64,000 nucleotides of DNA from Saturnia japonica (taxonomy: Eukaryota > Arthropoda > Insecta > Lepidoptera > Saturniidae): contig CM065313.1 of assembly GCA_033032175.1 (NCBI GenBank), positions 19,698,327 to 19,762,326 of the forward strand, in the 5' to 3' direction. The translations under genes and the position numbers were made by a program. The notes beneath the pieces were generated by a model. It was not told the origin of the DNA and searched no databases. It saw nothing but the letters and a program-made list of their open reading frames with translations. Shown here one piece after another: positions 27,301 through 35,003 of the stretch; position 1 is the first letter of the stretch; the number at the start of each line of letters is the position of its first letter.

Positions 27301-30300
27301 ACATTTTGTCTTATTATATCGGAATTATGAAAGCACTTTTCCAGTATTCTGGGAAAACTCCAGAAATTAGAAAATTGTTGAATATTATCTCCAGTGAAAC
27401 ATTTATTTCAAGAGCAGAATCCTTGATAAAGTATGAAGGTATATTGTCTGGACCAGCTCCTTTATTGGGATCAAGTTTCTTTATAAATTCTATTATATCA
27501 TTACGTGAGCTATATATTTTGCTTAAGGTTGTATTGTTTATTGCATACACATATGTATCTGTAGAATTAAGCGGAAATTCATAGACTGATTTGAAATATT
27601 TGGAGAATAATTCACATATCATTGGCGTATCAGTGGCAACTTTACTGTTGTATGTCATAGTTTGAGGAATAGAGTTATATGATTTCTTATTACTGTTGAC
27701 ATAACGCTAAAATTACGCTAATATTAGGTCTTTACCTATGAAATTGCCGTTTTGTATGAAAAAGTTTAAACGAATTTTTTTTCGTGTATTTTTTATTTGT
27801 ATTAATCGAAGTGATCACCCATGCAATCAATGCATCTTTTCCAGCGCAGTGGCAGTTTATTGATGACCTACTTAAAGAAATCAGCTGGACGGGAGGCATC
27901 AAATTCTTCAAAGGCATTTAGTACTGCCTCTCGGATATTGAATTTTTTCCCCGCCATGGAGTTATCCAAATTTTGGAAAAAATAGTAGTCTGTAGGCGCA
28001 GGGTCTGGTGAGTAGGGCGGATGACAGAGGACTTCCAACCCCAGTTCTTGCAACTTGGAGACCGTCTGCTGTGCAGTATGAGGTCGCGCGTTGTCGTGCA
28101 AGAGCAGTGGAGACGAGCGATTGACCAATGCTGGTTGGAGATGTGCCAGCTTCTCCATCATTGTGTTCAGTTCTTCACAGTACACATCTGCAGTAATGCT
28201 CACCCCGTTTGGTAAGAAGCTGTGATGAATCACACCGGCGCTAGACCACCAAACAGTGACCATCACTTTTTTATGGGTAAGTTTTCGTTTAAGGCATTGT
28301 TTAGGTGCTGAACCAGGATCCTAACCAACTTGCTGAGCGCTTACGGTTATCAAATAGAATCCATTTTTCATCGCAGGTCACAATGCGGTTCAAAATTCCT
28401 TTCATTTGTATGTCTGTTGAGCAGTGCAAGGCACGTCTCGACGCGTACTTCGCGCTGGCGATCATTGAGTTCGTGAGGCACCCATTTGTCAAGCTTTTTT
28501 ACCTTTGCAATTTGACGCAAATAGATCAATATTGTTATGAAGCTAACGTTGAAAGCTGCTGCTAATTCAGCCGTAGATTATGTATCATCAGCTTCCACAA
28601 TCGCCTTTAATTCGTCATTGTCGACTAAAGTCTTCGGACGACCGCGAGGTTCATTTTTCAGGTCGAAATTCCCAGAACGGAAGCGAGCAAACCAATAACA
28701 GGTGGTGCGTTGATTTGTAGTGTTAGCTCCGTAAACGTCGTTGATGTTGCGTGCCGCTTGTGCCGCGTTGGCTGCCACTACGGTACTCATATTCCATAAT
28801 TACTCGAATTTTTAACGTATCCATGATGACAAAATAGATTGAAATACGATGAAAATGTAACACTAATCAATAAACAAATAACTACTGTTGGAAAAAGAAT
28901 TTTATGTTTTTAAAATAAAATTAATTTGAAATTAGAATTCTTAGCCAATCAAAAATTATTTTGATTTGAAATGGCCAGTACTGCAGAACGGCAATTTCAT
29001 AGGTAAATACCTATTATTTTCTGTCAGACCATCTTCTACAGACGATATAATAGACCTATAGCATTCATTGATTATTTTTTTGCTTTTTGACGACGAAGGT
29101 CGAATGTGTCATTATCCCTTTGATTCCCAAATTTTTTAAACTGTTTATGATATTTATGTTTTTCTTTCAGGCAACAAATTAGCGAATAAATATATCAATA
29201 AGAATAATTATTTGTTTTAATCCTGCTAAGTGGAATATTTATACGAATAATTTCATTAAGCTTACGGTAAAATAAATCAACTGCCGAATCCAAGTCAAGC
29301 ACTGATAAAATATCTGACCATGCTGTACATGATATACCTTTTTTATGATTTCTAAGTTACTTTTGCGAAAATTCATTTTAAAATATGTGGGATTTGCTTT
29401 AGCTGTAAATACTATCTTAGTATCTATCTATTATTATCTAGTTTACTGAGCGGCTCAACCGAATTAATACTGATATGGTTATTATTGTATAACACTAAGT
29501 CGAGTAATCTACCATGTGAGTTAAATATAAGATTATATTTTTAAAGATTACATAATGCCATTTCTCTAAAGAAATGACAGATCTACTATCAGAAGCTTCA
29601 AAAGGAGACAAGCTATATTCATTCGCCAAGAAATGTGAGGTACATTAAAGTCAGTCAGTCATCTAAGTATCTACTAGTTAGCCCAGCAAATATTATCAGT
29701 AAGGGCAGAAACCTTTTCGGTTAGCGTTGCTATAGTATAATCTATCTTTTTGAGGAATAATTCCGATAATACATGTAACTTTATTAGTTTACGCAGTGCA
29801 CGCCAGTAAAGCTCCTAGTCGGCAAGATTATTTCCGACATCTTCAACAATAATGGTCATATTTCAGCCAATTTACACAAAACCATAATGAATTATACACC
29901 TAAACCTTCCACACGGACCACTCACTACATTGATGAAAACCGTATGAAAATCCGTTAGGTAGTTTTTGAGTTTATCGCGTTCAAACTGTCAGATCACGGC
30001 TTGAAACTTTTTTTCTAATAAAGTATGATGTTCCTTTTTGAGGCTTTTTGAAGCTGCAGTAAGCAACTTAAGTTTAGGTGGACTGCATGCCTGTTTGTAA
30101 TTTCCTACCACAACAAGGTAAATTTAAGCAAGTAACACACGTATACCGACACTAATATCCTATTGATTGAGCCCATTCCGATGAACCCAAGCACGATATC
30201 TCTGCTATAAACTGATGAGGGGTTAGGTATCCTACGGATTCCAGTTAATACTGCTGCATTAGTTCAATGTTACCATCTTCTTCTATTATCATTGAATCTA

Positions 30301-30667
30301 CCTATGAAAGTTGCCATCACCCATTTAAAAACCTACAAAGGAGAATCTTCAAATCGATCAAGAAAACTTTCAAACAAAAAAAAACTAGATCAAAATCGGT
30401 TCAGACATGGGGAAGCAACGATGCTACAGATAGATACACAGACACAGAGATACACACGTTAGACTTATAAACACCCCTCTTTTTGCATTGCGGGTTAAAA
30501 ATATGATATTAATTCACATATATCAATAGGCTCTTAACGCATTAGTACTGATATAATATGTAAAATATAACTTACATTTCGCGTTTCGTACATATTTGAC
30601 AGTCGACTTCATGGATTAAAACAGTAATACAGAACAAAGGAAAAAACACTGGATTTATATTTTTCAT
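9675..30667 (-). CDS. Gene 1: Nimrod-type receptor (EMI + NIM repeats + membrane helix)
   Basis: Five exons join in phase (30,667-30,576; 14,269-14,140; 12,907-12,834; 10,766-10,002; 9,816-9,675) to 1,203 bases, 400 residues and a TAG stop. Residues 1-22 are a signal peptide. Residues 25-90 form an EMI-like domain ending in CCHGY (84-88), the motif that precedes NIM repeats. Repeats of the form CxPxCxxxCxxGxCxxPxxCxCxxGY start at residue 102: four full ones, a shortened fifth and a divergent cysteine-rich end. A single helix (359-381) and a 19-residue basic tail follow. In this family such type I membrane proteins are phagocytic receptors of blood cells. Specificity is unknown here. Intron 1 is about 16 kb and packed with transposons. 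Coding potential looks intact. Confidence 0.85.
9817..10001 (-). other. Gene 1 intron 4
   Basis: A 185-base intron bounded by GTGAGT and TTTCAG. It contains a TA-rich stretch around 9,930-9,995. Confidence 0.8.
10002..10766 (-). CDS. Gene 1 exon 4: NIM repeats
   Basis: A TCTATGCAG acceptor and a GTGAGT donor bound 765 open bases. NIM repeats begin at CQPLCVSSCVNGRC, CIPICIKGCEHGIC, CSPVCTEFCHNGTC and CEPYCYSGCEHGSC. A fifth, CVPQYNYECLPGYELDD, lacks its middle cysteines. The exon ends with a CDCFTNCTDED segment shared with gene 2 and an acidic, threonine-rich stalk. Confidence 0.9.
10985..11105 (-). mobile_element. Jockey-like LINE 3' tail fragment
   Basis: The run of T at about 10,999-11,008 followed by the inverse of the tail seen at 21,480-21,545 (GGGGCCCTGTAGCCGCTGCG) identifies a short 3' end on the minus strand, within intron 3 of gene 1. 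No coding part remains. Confidence 0.7.
11120..11240. repeat. Short degenerate tandem repeat
   Basis: Imperfect copies of a motif resembling GCGAGATAGATGTC and GATGCGTC recur about every 40-50 bases. Low complexity, no coding sense. Confidence 0.4.
11325..12195. repeat. Inverted-repeat element
   Basis: The segment 11,325-11,460 (CACTGGATGATAGCTTATAT and onward to the ACCTGGTCATGGTGAATTAA region) reappears inverted at about 12,050-12,195. The spacer of about 600 bases has no coding frame. This looks like a non-autonomous DNA element or two head-to-head copies of one dispersed repeat. Confidence 0.5.
12320..12592 (-). mobile_element. tRNA-headed SINE, copy 1
   Basis: On the minus strand the head reads GTTAGCCTAGTAGTCGTAAG (A box) and GGGTTCGATTCCC (B box), followed by a body shared with copies at 30,878 and 63,676. 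It lies in intron 3 region just downstream of gene 1 exon 3. The polymerase III boxes are degenerate compared with copy 3. Confidence 0.85.
12834..12907 (-). CDS. Gene 1 exon 3: CCHGY motif
   Basis: A TTTTTTTCAG acceptor and a GTAAAT donor bound 74 bases encoding KRIIQNVQYCCHGYVRNDSA and four more residues. The CCxGY motif marks the end of the EMI-like domain in Nimrod proteins. It leaves AC, completed by G of exon 4 to make threonine. Confidence 0.82.
13070..13550. repeat. Degenerate tandem array, about 130-bp units
   Basis: Four diverged units each carry a version of CCCGTGTACAAAATTTCATC followed by an AAATCGGTT-like core (near 13,120, 13,240, 13,370 and 13,500). A related single unit is seen near 32,240-32,290. 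Non-coding, in intron 2 of gene 1. Confidence 0.55.
13580..13720. repeat. Dispersed repeat fragment (TTTTCAACTTGAGGG family)
   Basis: Contains the inverse of a motif (accacccttgagttgaaaat) also found around 34,615, 44,965 and 52,970. The family extends over roughly 300 bases in its longer copies. Confidence 0.45.
14140..14269 (-). CDS. Gene 1 exon 2: EMI-like domain
   Basis: A TTATTCACAG acceptor and an ACG/GTATGT donor bound 130 bases that are open only in the frame completing the split codon of exon 1. The peptide starts FLTKVKDFHTYVYWSNKECT, which parallels MTKVRYTETFRLPYC in gene 2 exon 2. It enters in phase 1 and leaves in phase 0, as its paralogue does. Confidence 0.8.
14335..15350 (+). 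repeat. Two tandem copies of a CTAG-type lepidopteran repeat
   Basis: Each copy starts ACTAGCTGTGCCCCNCGGT (14,335 and 14,708) and runs through matching CGCCAACACACCCGTGTAG-like and TTATTGTGGCTTATG blocks. The second copy continues to about 15,350. The style resembles lepidopteran Helitron-type non-autonomous elements, but I cannot confirm a terminal hairpin. An inverted copy lies at 24,837-25,335. Confidence 0.6.
15047..16035. repeat. Arm 1 of a kilobase-scale inverted repeat
   Basis: This segment is the reverse complement of about 18,035-19,060. It comprises the end of a CTAG-type repeat, a spacer and an embedded LINE tail. Shared junctions, including the same LINE insertion point next to ACCATCTATGATTTTC, show both arms derive from one composite. 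Confidence 0.75.
15519..16035 (-). mobile_element. Jockey-like LINE tail (minus copy)
   Basis: The inverse of the LINE 3' region found at 18,030-18,600, ending in a T run at 15,520 (poly-A side) and a GGGGCCC-containing tail. Only 3' UTR and the last codons remain. Part of inverted-repeat arm 1. Confidence 0.75.
16036..16330. repeat. ATCGATTC-type dispersed repeat, copy a
   Basis: Begins with alternating ATCGATT motifs (AAAGATCGATCTCTC) and continues to a GAGAGAGA run. Related copies occur at 16,860-17,130 and 23,640-23,900. Non-coding. Confidence 0.6.
16330..16755. repeat. Dispersed repeat with TCTGTTTGTCTGTTTGCC core
   Basis: AT-rich sequence with a motif typical of insect non-autonomous repeats (CTCAGAAACGGCTTAACCGA). 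No coding frame. Confidence 0.4.
16756..18045 (+). repeat. Segmental duplication unit, copy 1
   Basis: About 1.28 kb repeated in the same orientation at 23,545-24,836. The order is the same in both: GGCTGGAT...GGTTGGATATAATTACGCAA, the ATCGATTC-type repeat, a dispersed repeat starting TACTAATATTATAAATGCGA, and the coding tail of a jockey-like LINE. Confidence 0.8.
17525..18600 (+). mobile_element. Jockey-like LINE 3' part (plus copy)
   Basis: Coding remains include LYKTCVRPIMTY and, in shifted frames, FLRKINKAPWYAGRIVY and YFDTASNH, the carboxyl end of a jockey-clade reverse transcriptase. The 3' UTR has the GGGCCCCTTAGGCTAA block near 18,555. Stops and shifts show decay. The downstream half (from 18,035) is arm 2 of the inverted repeat. 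Confidence 0.75.
18035..19060. repeat. Arm 2 of the inverted repeat
   Basis: Reverse complement of 15,047-16,035, including the LINE tail, spacer and CTAG-type repeat end (GTAATGGTTAGTGATACGTA near 19,003). Its homology stops where the DUF7869-like coding sequence begins. Confidence 0.75.
18308..18351. repeat. (TA)n microsatellite
   Basis: An uninterrupted TA run of about 44 bases inside the LINE tail. The matching place in arm 1 (about 15,760-15,815) lacks it, so it expanded after the inverted duplication. Confidence 0.95.
19060..20135 (+). pseudogene. Broken DUF7869-like, transposon-associated gene
   Basis: Plus-strand frames give NCVLCSAKTYDVLTKEETDK, SVICASFDFQKVL, NTPHGKNMSLYYS, FTIYESGTQEGFCHIWN and HRGANEISTILLNYI. 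A degenerate TDSGRQNKK block follows (usually SDSCxGQNKN), then PGHTYMPVDSMHAVIE and a basic carboxyl end stopping at 20,133-20,135. The order matches a protein family common in insect genomes and thought to derive from mobile elements, with an RNase-H-like core. Several frameshifts (near 19,270, 19,500, 19,840 and 19,940) make it a pseudogene. It interrupts a CTAG-type repeat. The family name is from memory. Confidence 0.65.
20136..20580. other. Unassigned DNA
   Basis: AT-rich, no coding frame recognised. It may hold the 3' flank of the DUF7869-like element. Confidence 0.4.
20701..22632 (+). pseudogene. DD41D mariner transposase (interrupted, broken)
   Basis: The ATG at 20,701 begins MEQYSGT and continues after the LINE insertion as HRAFCVRAYYRNGDSIV, a DUF4817-type helix-turn-helix. 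An in-frame TGA follows GRPR near 21,762. The catalytic part reads LFSDEANFHLNGHV, then after a frameshift near 22,130 WAAMSAKGIIGPYF, FQQDGATCHT and WPPRSPDLSPLD, with 41 residues between the last two aspartates (DD41D). A further shift near 22,430 precedes KSKVYQNNPTNLTQL and the natural end NIIFSK. It is inactive from the insertion, one stop and two shifts. Confidence 0.85.
20721..21563 (+). mobile_element. 5'-truncated jockey-like LINE with poly-A and target duplication
   Basis: An 843-base insert ends in about 22 A residues and is flanked by GTACTCGGGGAC (20,709-20,720 and 21,565-21,576), a 12-base target-site duplication. The 5' part encodes YFDTASNHANPLIKTAATYV and TYYxSVSPNRACQRP-like residues, the carboxyl end of a jockey-clade reverse transcriptase. 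The 3' UTR matches the tails near 15.5, 18.5, 50.1 and 52.8 kb. The long A run suggests a fairly recent insertion. Confidence 0.9.
22742..23544. other. Unassigned DNA in gene 1 intron 1
   Basis: No coding region or clear repeat seen. AT-rich. Confidence 0.4.
23545..24836 (+). repeat. Segmental duplication unit, copy 2
   Basis: Same order as 16,756-18,045: ATCGATTC-type repeat (23,640-23,900), TACTAATATTATAAATGCGA repeat (about 24,017) and jockey-like LINE coding tail (24,300-24,836). The match ends abruptly at CCTAGGTCCGTTC, where a CTAG-type repeat follows. Confidence 0.8.
24837..25335 (-). repeat. CTAG-type repeat, inverted copy
   Basis: Reverse complement of the second unit at 14,708-15,185, ending GGGGCACGGCTAG at about 25,320. 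It is joined directly to the truncated LINE at 24,836, so the LINE 3' UTR present in arms 1 and 2 is missing here. Confidence 0.7.
25336..26279. repeat. Intronic DNA with one dispersed repeat
   Basis: About 25,480-25,715 is a dispersed element (AAAACCAACTCCAATGATTT to GTTGAAGTCGGTAAAAA) with relatives at 37,945-38,190 and 42,760-42,960. The rest shows nothing recognisable. Confidence 0.5.
27727..29011 (-). mobile_element. Mariner element, copy 2 (about 1.28 kb)
   Basis: Ends GGTCTTTACCTATGAAATTG and its inverse, with TA at 27,725-27,726 and 29,012-29,013. Near-identical to copy 1 but in the opposite orientation and nested in a different LINE. Confidence 0.9.
27790..28825 (-). pseudogene. Mariner DD34D transposase, copy 2 (broken)
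   Basis: The start MDTLKIRVIMEYEYR lies near 28,824, with a frameshift at once after it. The next block, NAAQAARNINDVYGANTTNQ, ends at a stop within ADDT*STAE. TCDEKW is near 28,370. The catalytic segment 28,266-27,868 is open and keeps LHDNARPHT and YSPDPAPTD, so unlike copy 1 the second aspartate survives here. Several shifts and stops elsewhere make it inactive. Confidence 0.85.
29851..30575. other. Intronic DNA with dispersed repeats
   Basis: Contains repeat-like motifs (AATCGGTTCAGACATGGGGA near 30,400; a GCGGGTTAAAAA end near 30,490). No coding sequence recognised up to the exon 1 donor of gene 1. Confidence 0.4.
30576..30667 (-). CDS. Gene 1 exon 1: signal peptide
   Basis: The ATG at 30,667-30,665 opens MKNINPVFFPLFCITVLIHE, a typical signal peptide, then VDCQICTKRE. 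The exon ends AT before a GTAAGT donor (phase 2). Gene 2 exon 1 has the same length class, the same Cys-Thr-basic ending and the same phase, which supports the assignment. The link to exon 2 across 16 kb is inferred from phase and homology. Confidence 0.8.
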
Positions 30668-30877
30668 TGTTTTGTAATAACGAGGTAAATAACACAACGA
30701 ATATAATAAGCAAATGAATAATGGAGCAAATCGGTCAGATAGCCGACTGCAGGGTGAACATAAATCATTGCCGCGTGTGGACAGTTCAGGGTCAATTTAC
30801 AACGATATTTTAACATGTGAATGACACGTTCAATGCGTCTACGATTTCTATATTTATTTTTTTAGTACTATAAGAAG

Positions 30878-31137
30878 TCATACATCGCCTGTATCCCCGA
30901 AGGGTTAGGCAGAGGTGTTGTACTAATGTACAACCACAGTTCGCCGAGTATGTTATTTAGGTCGCATATAATAGGGGGCGAGCCTATTGCCATTAATCGG
31001 GTACAAAGCCAAACTCCGAGCTGCTACTAAGAATTTTCAAAGAAAAACCCAATAATACTTTACTCGACCTGGGAAACGAACCTAGGACCTCAAACATAGC
31101 AGTTGCGCGTACGACCACTAGGCTAATAAGGCAGTTC
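30878..31137 (-). mobile_element. tRNA-headed SINE, copy 2
   Basis: Minus-strand copy of the SINE at 63,676-63,960, with head at about 31,137 and body end at about 30,880. It ends about 210 bases upstream of the gene 1 start codon, so it sits in or next to the promoter region. Confidence 0.85.
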
Positions 31138-31479
31138 AGTCAAAAGCATCGCGACCCTATCTACACAGACTAATTCATATGTATTTATTGTGTAAATAAT
31201 TTTTTTTTTTATTTAAAGATGTCAGATAGAATGATTTAAAAACTGACATATCAAGCCATATGATTTCATTACCTACGTTTTTATCTTTACTGAAAAAACA
31301 TAATTATTTTAATATTGAGTAAAGCACGTCGATTTACGCTTTATCCAAGTGCGCTCTTACAATCTTTCTTTCGCTCTTTTGTACAATCATTGTTTCCTTT
31401 TGTTTCCAAGCGTAACAGTGTTTGTAAAACGATTTTATCAATGCCCTACGTTTTTGTCGGTGATAAATTTACCGATTGA

Positions 31480-31690
31480 TCGTAGAACGGATGGCCGACG
31501 GGGAATGCCGATGGCTGGAAGACGCAGCGTGTACAGATCCGCCACAAACTGGACCAACAAACTGGTGAGGATTGTGGGAAGCCATTGGATGCAAGTAGCG
31601 CAGGATCGGTCGTTGTGGCGAACTTTGGGGAACACCTATAGCAATTGACGTCATTTTATTTAAATGATGATGTTTATAATGTCAGTATAA
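31480..31690 (+). mobile_element. RTE-type LINE carboxyl-end fragment
   Basis: The plus strand encodes RSATNWTNKLVRIVGSHWMQ then VAQDRSLWRTLG, the conserved end of insect endonuclease-reverse-transcriptase proteins (usual WTDDLVxxxGxxWMxxAxDRxxWRxLxE). The short ATGATGATG-like tail after the stop fits RTE elements. Confidence 0.75.
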
Positions 31691-31965
31691 CAAAGTTTGC
31701 TAACCGTAGTTGATACTAGTACATTTTGGTGTATAAATTGCAATATATAATAAACTAATATCCCTAATAAAAATTTAAACTGACTGGCACCCTACAAACC
31801 AAAGTACTATATTCTGATTTTTATATATTATACATGTACCTACATAAAATGAGCAAGCATCGTTTCCGTCAAATGTAATGATAATATTTGCATTTCATGA
31901 TTAATTGTGCTATTTTTAAAGTTAATCATTATAAAGCTTTTTTCCTTATTATGTTATGGAGTAAG

Positions 31966-32195
31966 TTACTCTTTTAACATTAGTCTAAATTTATTATATT
32001 GTTCTGTATTTCTCTGAATGGAGAGATGACACAGATTATATACCTGATAACAGATTAGAGATGATTCTCTTTGGACAGTGACCGTTATGATGCAGAACTG
32101 CAGACCTACTACTCCGAAAGCCAATATTAAGCTGCAGTTAAACCGACTCATTACGAAACCTGAGACACTGAAGCGAGTCACTGTGACGGTTTCTT
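31966..32195 (-). other. Orphan exon-like segment with a hydrophobic stretch
   Basis: Between a CAAACCAG acceptor-like site (about 32,193) and a CAG/GTATAT donor-like site (about 32,043), one frame is open: DGEETVTVTRFSVSGFVMSR, then a hydrophobic run (SLILAFGVVGLQFCIITVTV). This could be a stray membrane-helix exon of a lost receptor copy or an unrelated short gene. It fits neither gene 1 nor gene 2 by phase. The call is weak. Confidence 0.3.
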
Positions 32196-32519
32196 CACCA
32201 TCCTGGTTTGAATTGCATCTTATTAGTAAGTAACATCGTCACTCAATTTTATTTTTAAAGATATTATTGACAATTCTTATAGCCTAGCAGTTGATCAATT
32301 GGGCACCAACACAGTAATTTTCACAGTGTAACTATTAGTCTATACAGATCGTTAAGAAATAAACACACTTTTACGTAAAATAATCACCCTCTATTTAGTT
32401 TCGCGGTAATCAGCTTGTAAATAAAGTCATTTTTCAATGACTCATAAGTATGCTTTACCTCAACAAGGAGAAATTTTTTTTTAGTCTAACCTAGCAACCT
32501 TCTAAATATATAATAATAA

Positions 32520-33165
32520 TACTAAAAACAATATCAAAATATCCAATGTTTATATATATAAGGATAACTGGCTGACTGACTGACTGACATATCATGGTAC
32601 AGCCTAAATTACTAGGACTCGGACAGTGAAAATTTGCATGGGGGTTCCTTTTACATTGTAGGAAGGATTTTTGGAAATTCAACAGCTAAGGTGGTGAAAA
32701 AGTTGATGAATGTTTATATGAAGATCCTTAATGTTTGAAAATGTATCTATGGAAATTGATATTTAGCAATTCAGATAGAACTGGTTGTAAGAATATATAA
32801 TGGAACATAATATGACTATGACGAGTGAAACCGCGAGAATAACGTTAGTATGTAATAATTTAACTTTGCCTAATTTGTGATATACTAGTTCTGACGCACG
32901 GTTTCACCCGTGTTAATTTTATACGACAAACATCGCCAACGCACCCGTTTATGCAATTTTTTTATACTTTGTGTAAAACTATCGACATTTTTATGAGGAA
33001 TAAATTATTTATTCAAATTATAATATAGCCTATGTTACTTGCTGGTACTGTAGATTTATATGGGTGAAAGAATTTTTGAAATCGGTTAAGTAGTTTTTGA
33101 GTTTATCCATTACAAACAAACAAAAAAACAATCTTTCCTCTTTATAATTTTGGTATAGATTCCAA
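32520..33165. repeat. Two lepidopteran-style dispersed repeats
   Basis: The first (32,555-32,850) opens with GGCTGACTGACTGACTGACA and AAATTTGCATGGGGGTTCC. The second (32,884-33,165) opens TACTAGTTCTGACGCACGGT and ends with a poly-CAAA run and TCTTTCCTCTTTATAATTTT, a typical end for such elements. No coding sequence. Confidence 0.55.
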
Positions 33166-33424
33166 GACAATCGTTCTTAAAGAGTAAACTCGAGTTGGGC
33201 GTCGAAACTAACTTTCACCATTTTATTCTTAATTTTAGAAATATTTTTACAATGTTCAAGGTAAAAATTTACCCGAAATACCTTTGCTAATTCTGCAAGC
33301 CAATTCAGGCGGAATAGCAAAGAAATTTGTGATAAATTATTTACTATGGATTTACCGCAAAATTACGCCTTCTTCAATCAAATGTTCAAACGTTTCATAT
33401 TAGACGTGATAATAGAAAATAATA

Positions 33425-33775
33425 ATATTAATACACGAAGTAAAAACTTTCGCTAACCCTTTTTGCGTGCACGGAAGACTGAGATTTGGCATGGTTAACG
33501 TTTATATGTAGGAGTGCAGAAAGCTAAAATTTATCTATAATATCTGTTACTAATATATTAAATTAACTTAAATAATACTGCGAATCCTAACCCCACCAGT
33601 GCCATTGAACTGAGACCCCACAAAATATTGACATTGTCACTCAATGAAAAGTGACGGCAAGTGATATAATATTCATTTTTTAGGTAATTCTGTAAATGTC
33701 AAAAAGAAAATAGTCTATGATTAAAAACTCGCTGGTCGAATTTCGATCATTGGACGACCGCTGGTATTATATTAA
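33425..33775 (+). repeat. Dispersed repeat D, copy 1
   Basis: Carries CGGAAGACTGAGATTTGGCA and CACTCAATGAAAAGTGACGG, ending near CGCTGGTCGAATTTCGATCA. Copies lie inverted at 37,345-37,730 and direct at 51,745-52,090. Non-coding. Confidence 0.75.
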
Positions 33776-34394
33776 AACACGAGGTGCTATCAATGCATAA
33801 AGTTTTATTTCTAAGTTGTTATAAGTTAATATTTGTTGTTGTATTTGATTGTTGCTGACTTTTCCTTGCTCCGTGACACATCTCAGACTTTTTTCTCAAA
33901 TATGTGACTGAGTTTCGTGTATTAAATATTATTGCATTGATATGGAAGTATTTCATTCATCTGAAACTGAGAGAAGTAATGATAAATATATGCTATTCGC
34001 TTTTTTGATAACTCGAAAAACAATAAGCATCCAGTATTATAGTTTTAACTATCAAAAACTTCACACATAAATATTTATTGGAATTAGAAACAGGGTTCAG
34101 CACACGCTGCATTTATACTTATTTTTTTAAATACTTATTAGATGGCAAATAAAAGTACGGATGCCTGATGGTAAGTGGCTACCGTAACCTATGGATGCGT
34201 GTGATACTATAGATATCAGAAGCGCGTTGCCGGGCTTGAACCCCCTTCATCAAGGAGCTCTGGAAACCTTACTCACCACAGGAACACAAGACAAGGTTAT
34301 CAGTCGAATTGCCCCAAGCAGAAAACCCTCCCTTATAATACATTCTGTTGCCGACATTTCATTAGTAACGATAAAAAAATTTTTAGTTACTTTG

Positions 34395-34800
34395 TATAAT
34401 TGTTAGTAATATGACTACTAGTAGCGCCCCTAGCGAATACGTGGAGGAACTAAAACTGCCAGAACACAAAAAGGCAAACCATCGTGATATGGATTTTTTT
34501 TTATCGTTACCTGATCTTAAGTGACGATGTGTCCCAAGATGATAGCACGCTAAGCCTACTGGAAGACTGAGTCTCAAGTGCAGCTGTCGGAAGACATATA
34601 TTTGTGACTAAAGGCAGATTTTCAACTTGAGGGTATTAGAAAAAGGCCTACCACCATGATATGGTTTCATCACCATTTTTTCCTTCAACGAAAGCTCAGG
34701 CTCATTGCAGCTGCTGAGCCATTATTTATCCAAACCTCTAAGCACGTAGTACCCGGGGAGGTTCACCCCAAAGCTGCAATTAGGCGGAAAGCAGTTGTAG
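34395..34800. repeat. Dispersed repeat of the TTTTCAACTTGAGGG family
   Basis: Contains TTAAGTGACGATGTGTCCCA, GATTTTCAACTTGAGGGT, CTACCACCATGATATGG and CGAAAGCTCAGGCTC, shared in order with 44,860-45,070 and 52,900-53,110. Lies just downstream of the gene 2 stop. Confidence 0.6.
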
Positions 34801-34846
34801 AAGCTAGAACAAATATTTAGTTATATAAAAGTAGTCATTATGGTAA

Positions 34847-35003
34847 TTATATTATTTTTATGTTTATATTTACCTCCGATGAGACGTCCGTAGTACTGGT
34901 TGTTTTCAATTTTCTCTTCATTACACAGAAAACCAAAATCGATAGAAGGAAAATTCCTATAACTGTTCCAATGATAACTATGTATAACCAGTACAACCGG
35001 AAC
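34847..35003 (-). CDS. Gene 2 exon 5: membrane helix and tail
   Basis: A GGTTTCAG acceptor opens at 35,003 and completes a tryptophan codon. FRLYWLYIVIIGTVIGIFLL begins a membrane helix, followed by CVMKRKLKTTSTTDVSSE. Read straight on, the frame stops at TAA 34,847-34,849. A GTAAAT after GAG (34,874) could instead be a donor to a further exon, so the last eight residues are uncertain. Confidence 0.75.

Larger units (their letters stand above)
26280..29850 (-). mobile_element. LINE-C: decayed jockey/CR1-like LINE with nested mariner
   Basis: The minus strand, read from about 29,850 down, shows the linker IDYTIATLTEKVSAL, GRLLDL-like and DLDSAVDLFYRKLNEI blocks, KEKHKYHKQFKKFGNQ, then (interrupted by mariner copy 2 at 27,727-29,011) FWRYVNSNKKS with W mutated to stop. 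Next come KLDPNKGAGPDNIPSYFIKD, LQHGFVSGG, YTDFSKAFDKINHSLL and the carboxyl tail (to 26,280). Multiple stops and shifts. It is related to LINE-A but not the same family member. Confidence 0.8.
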
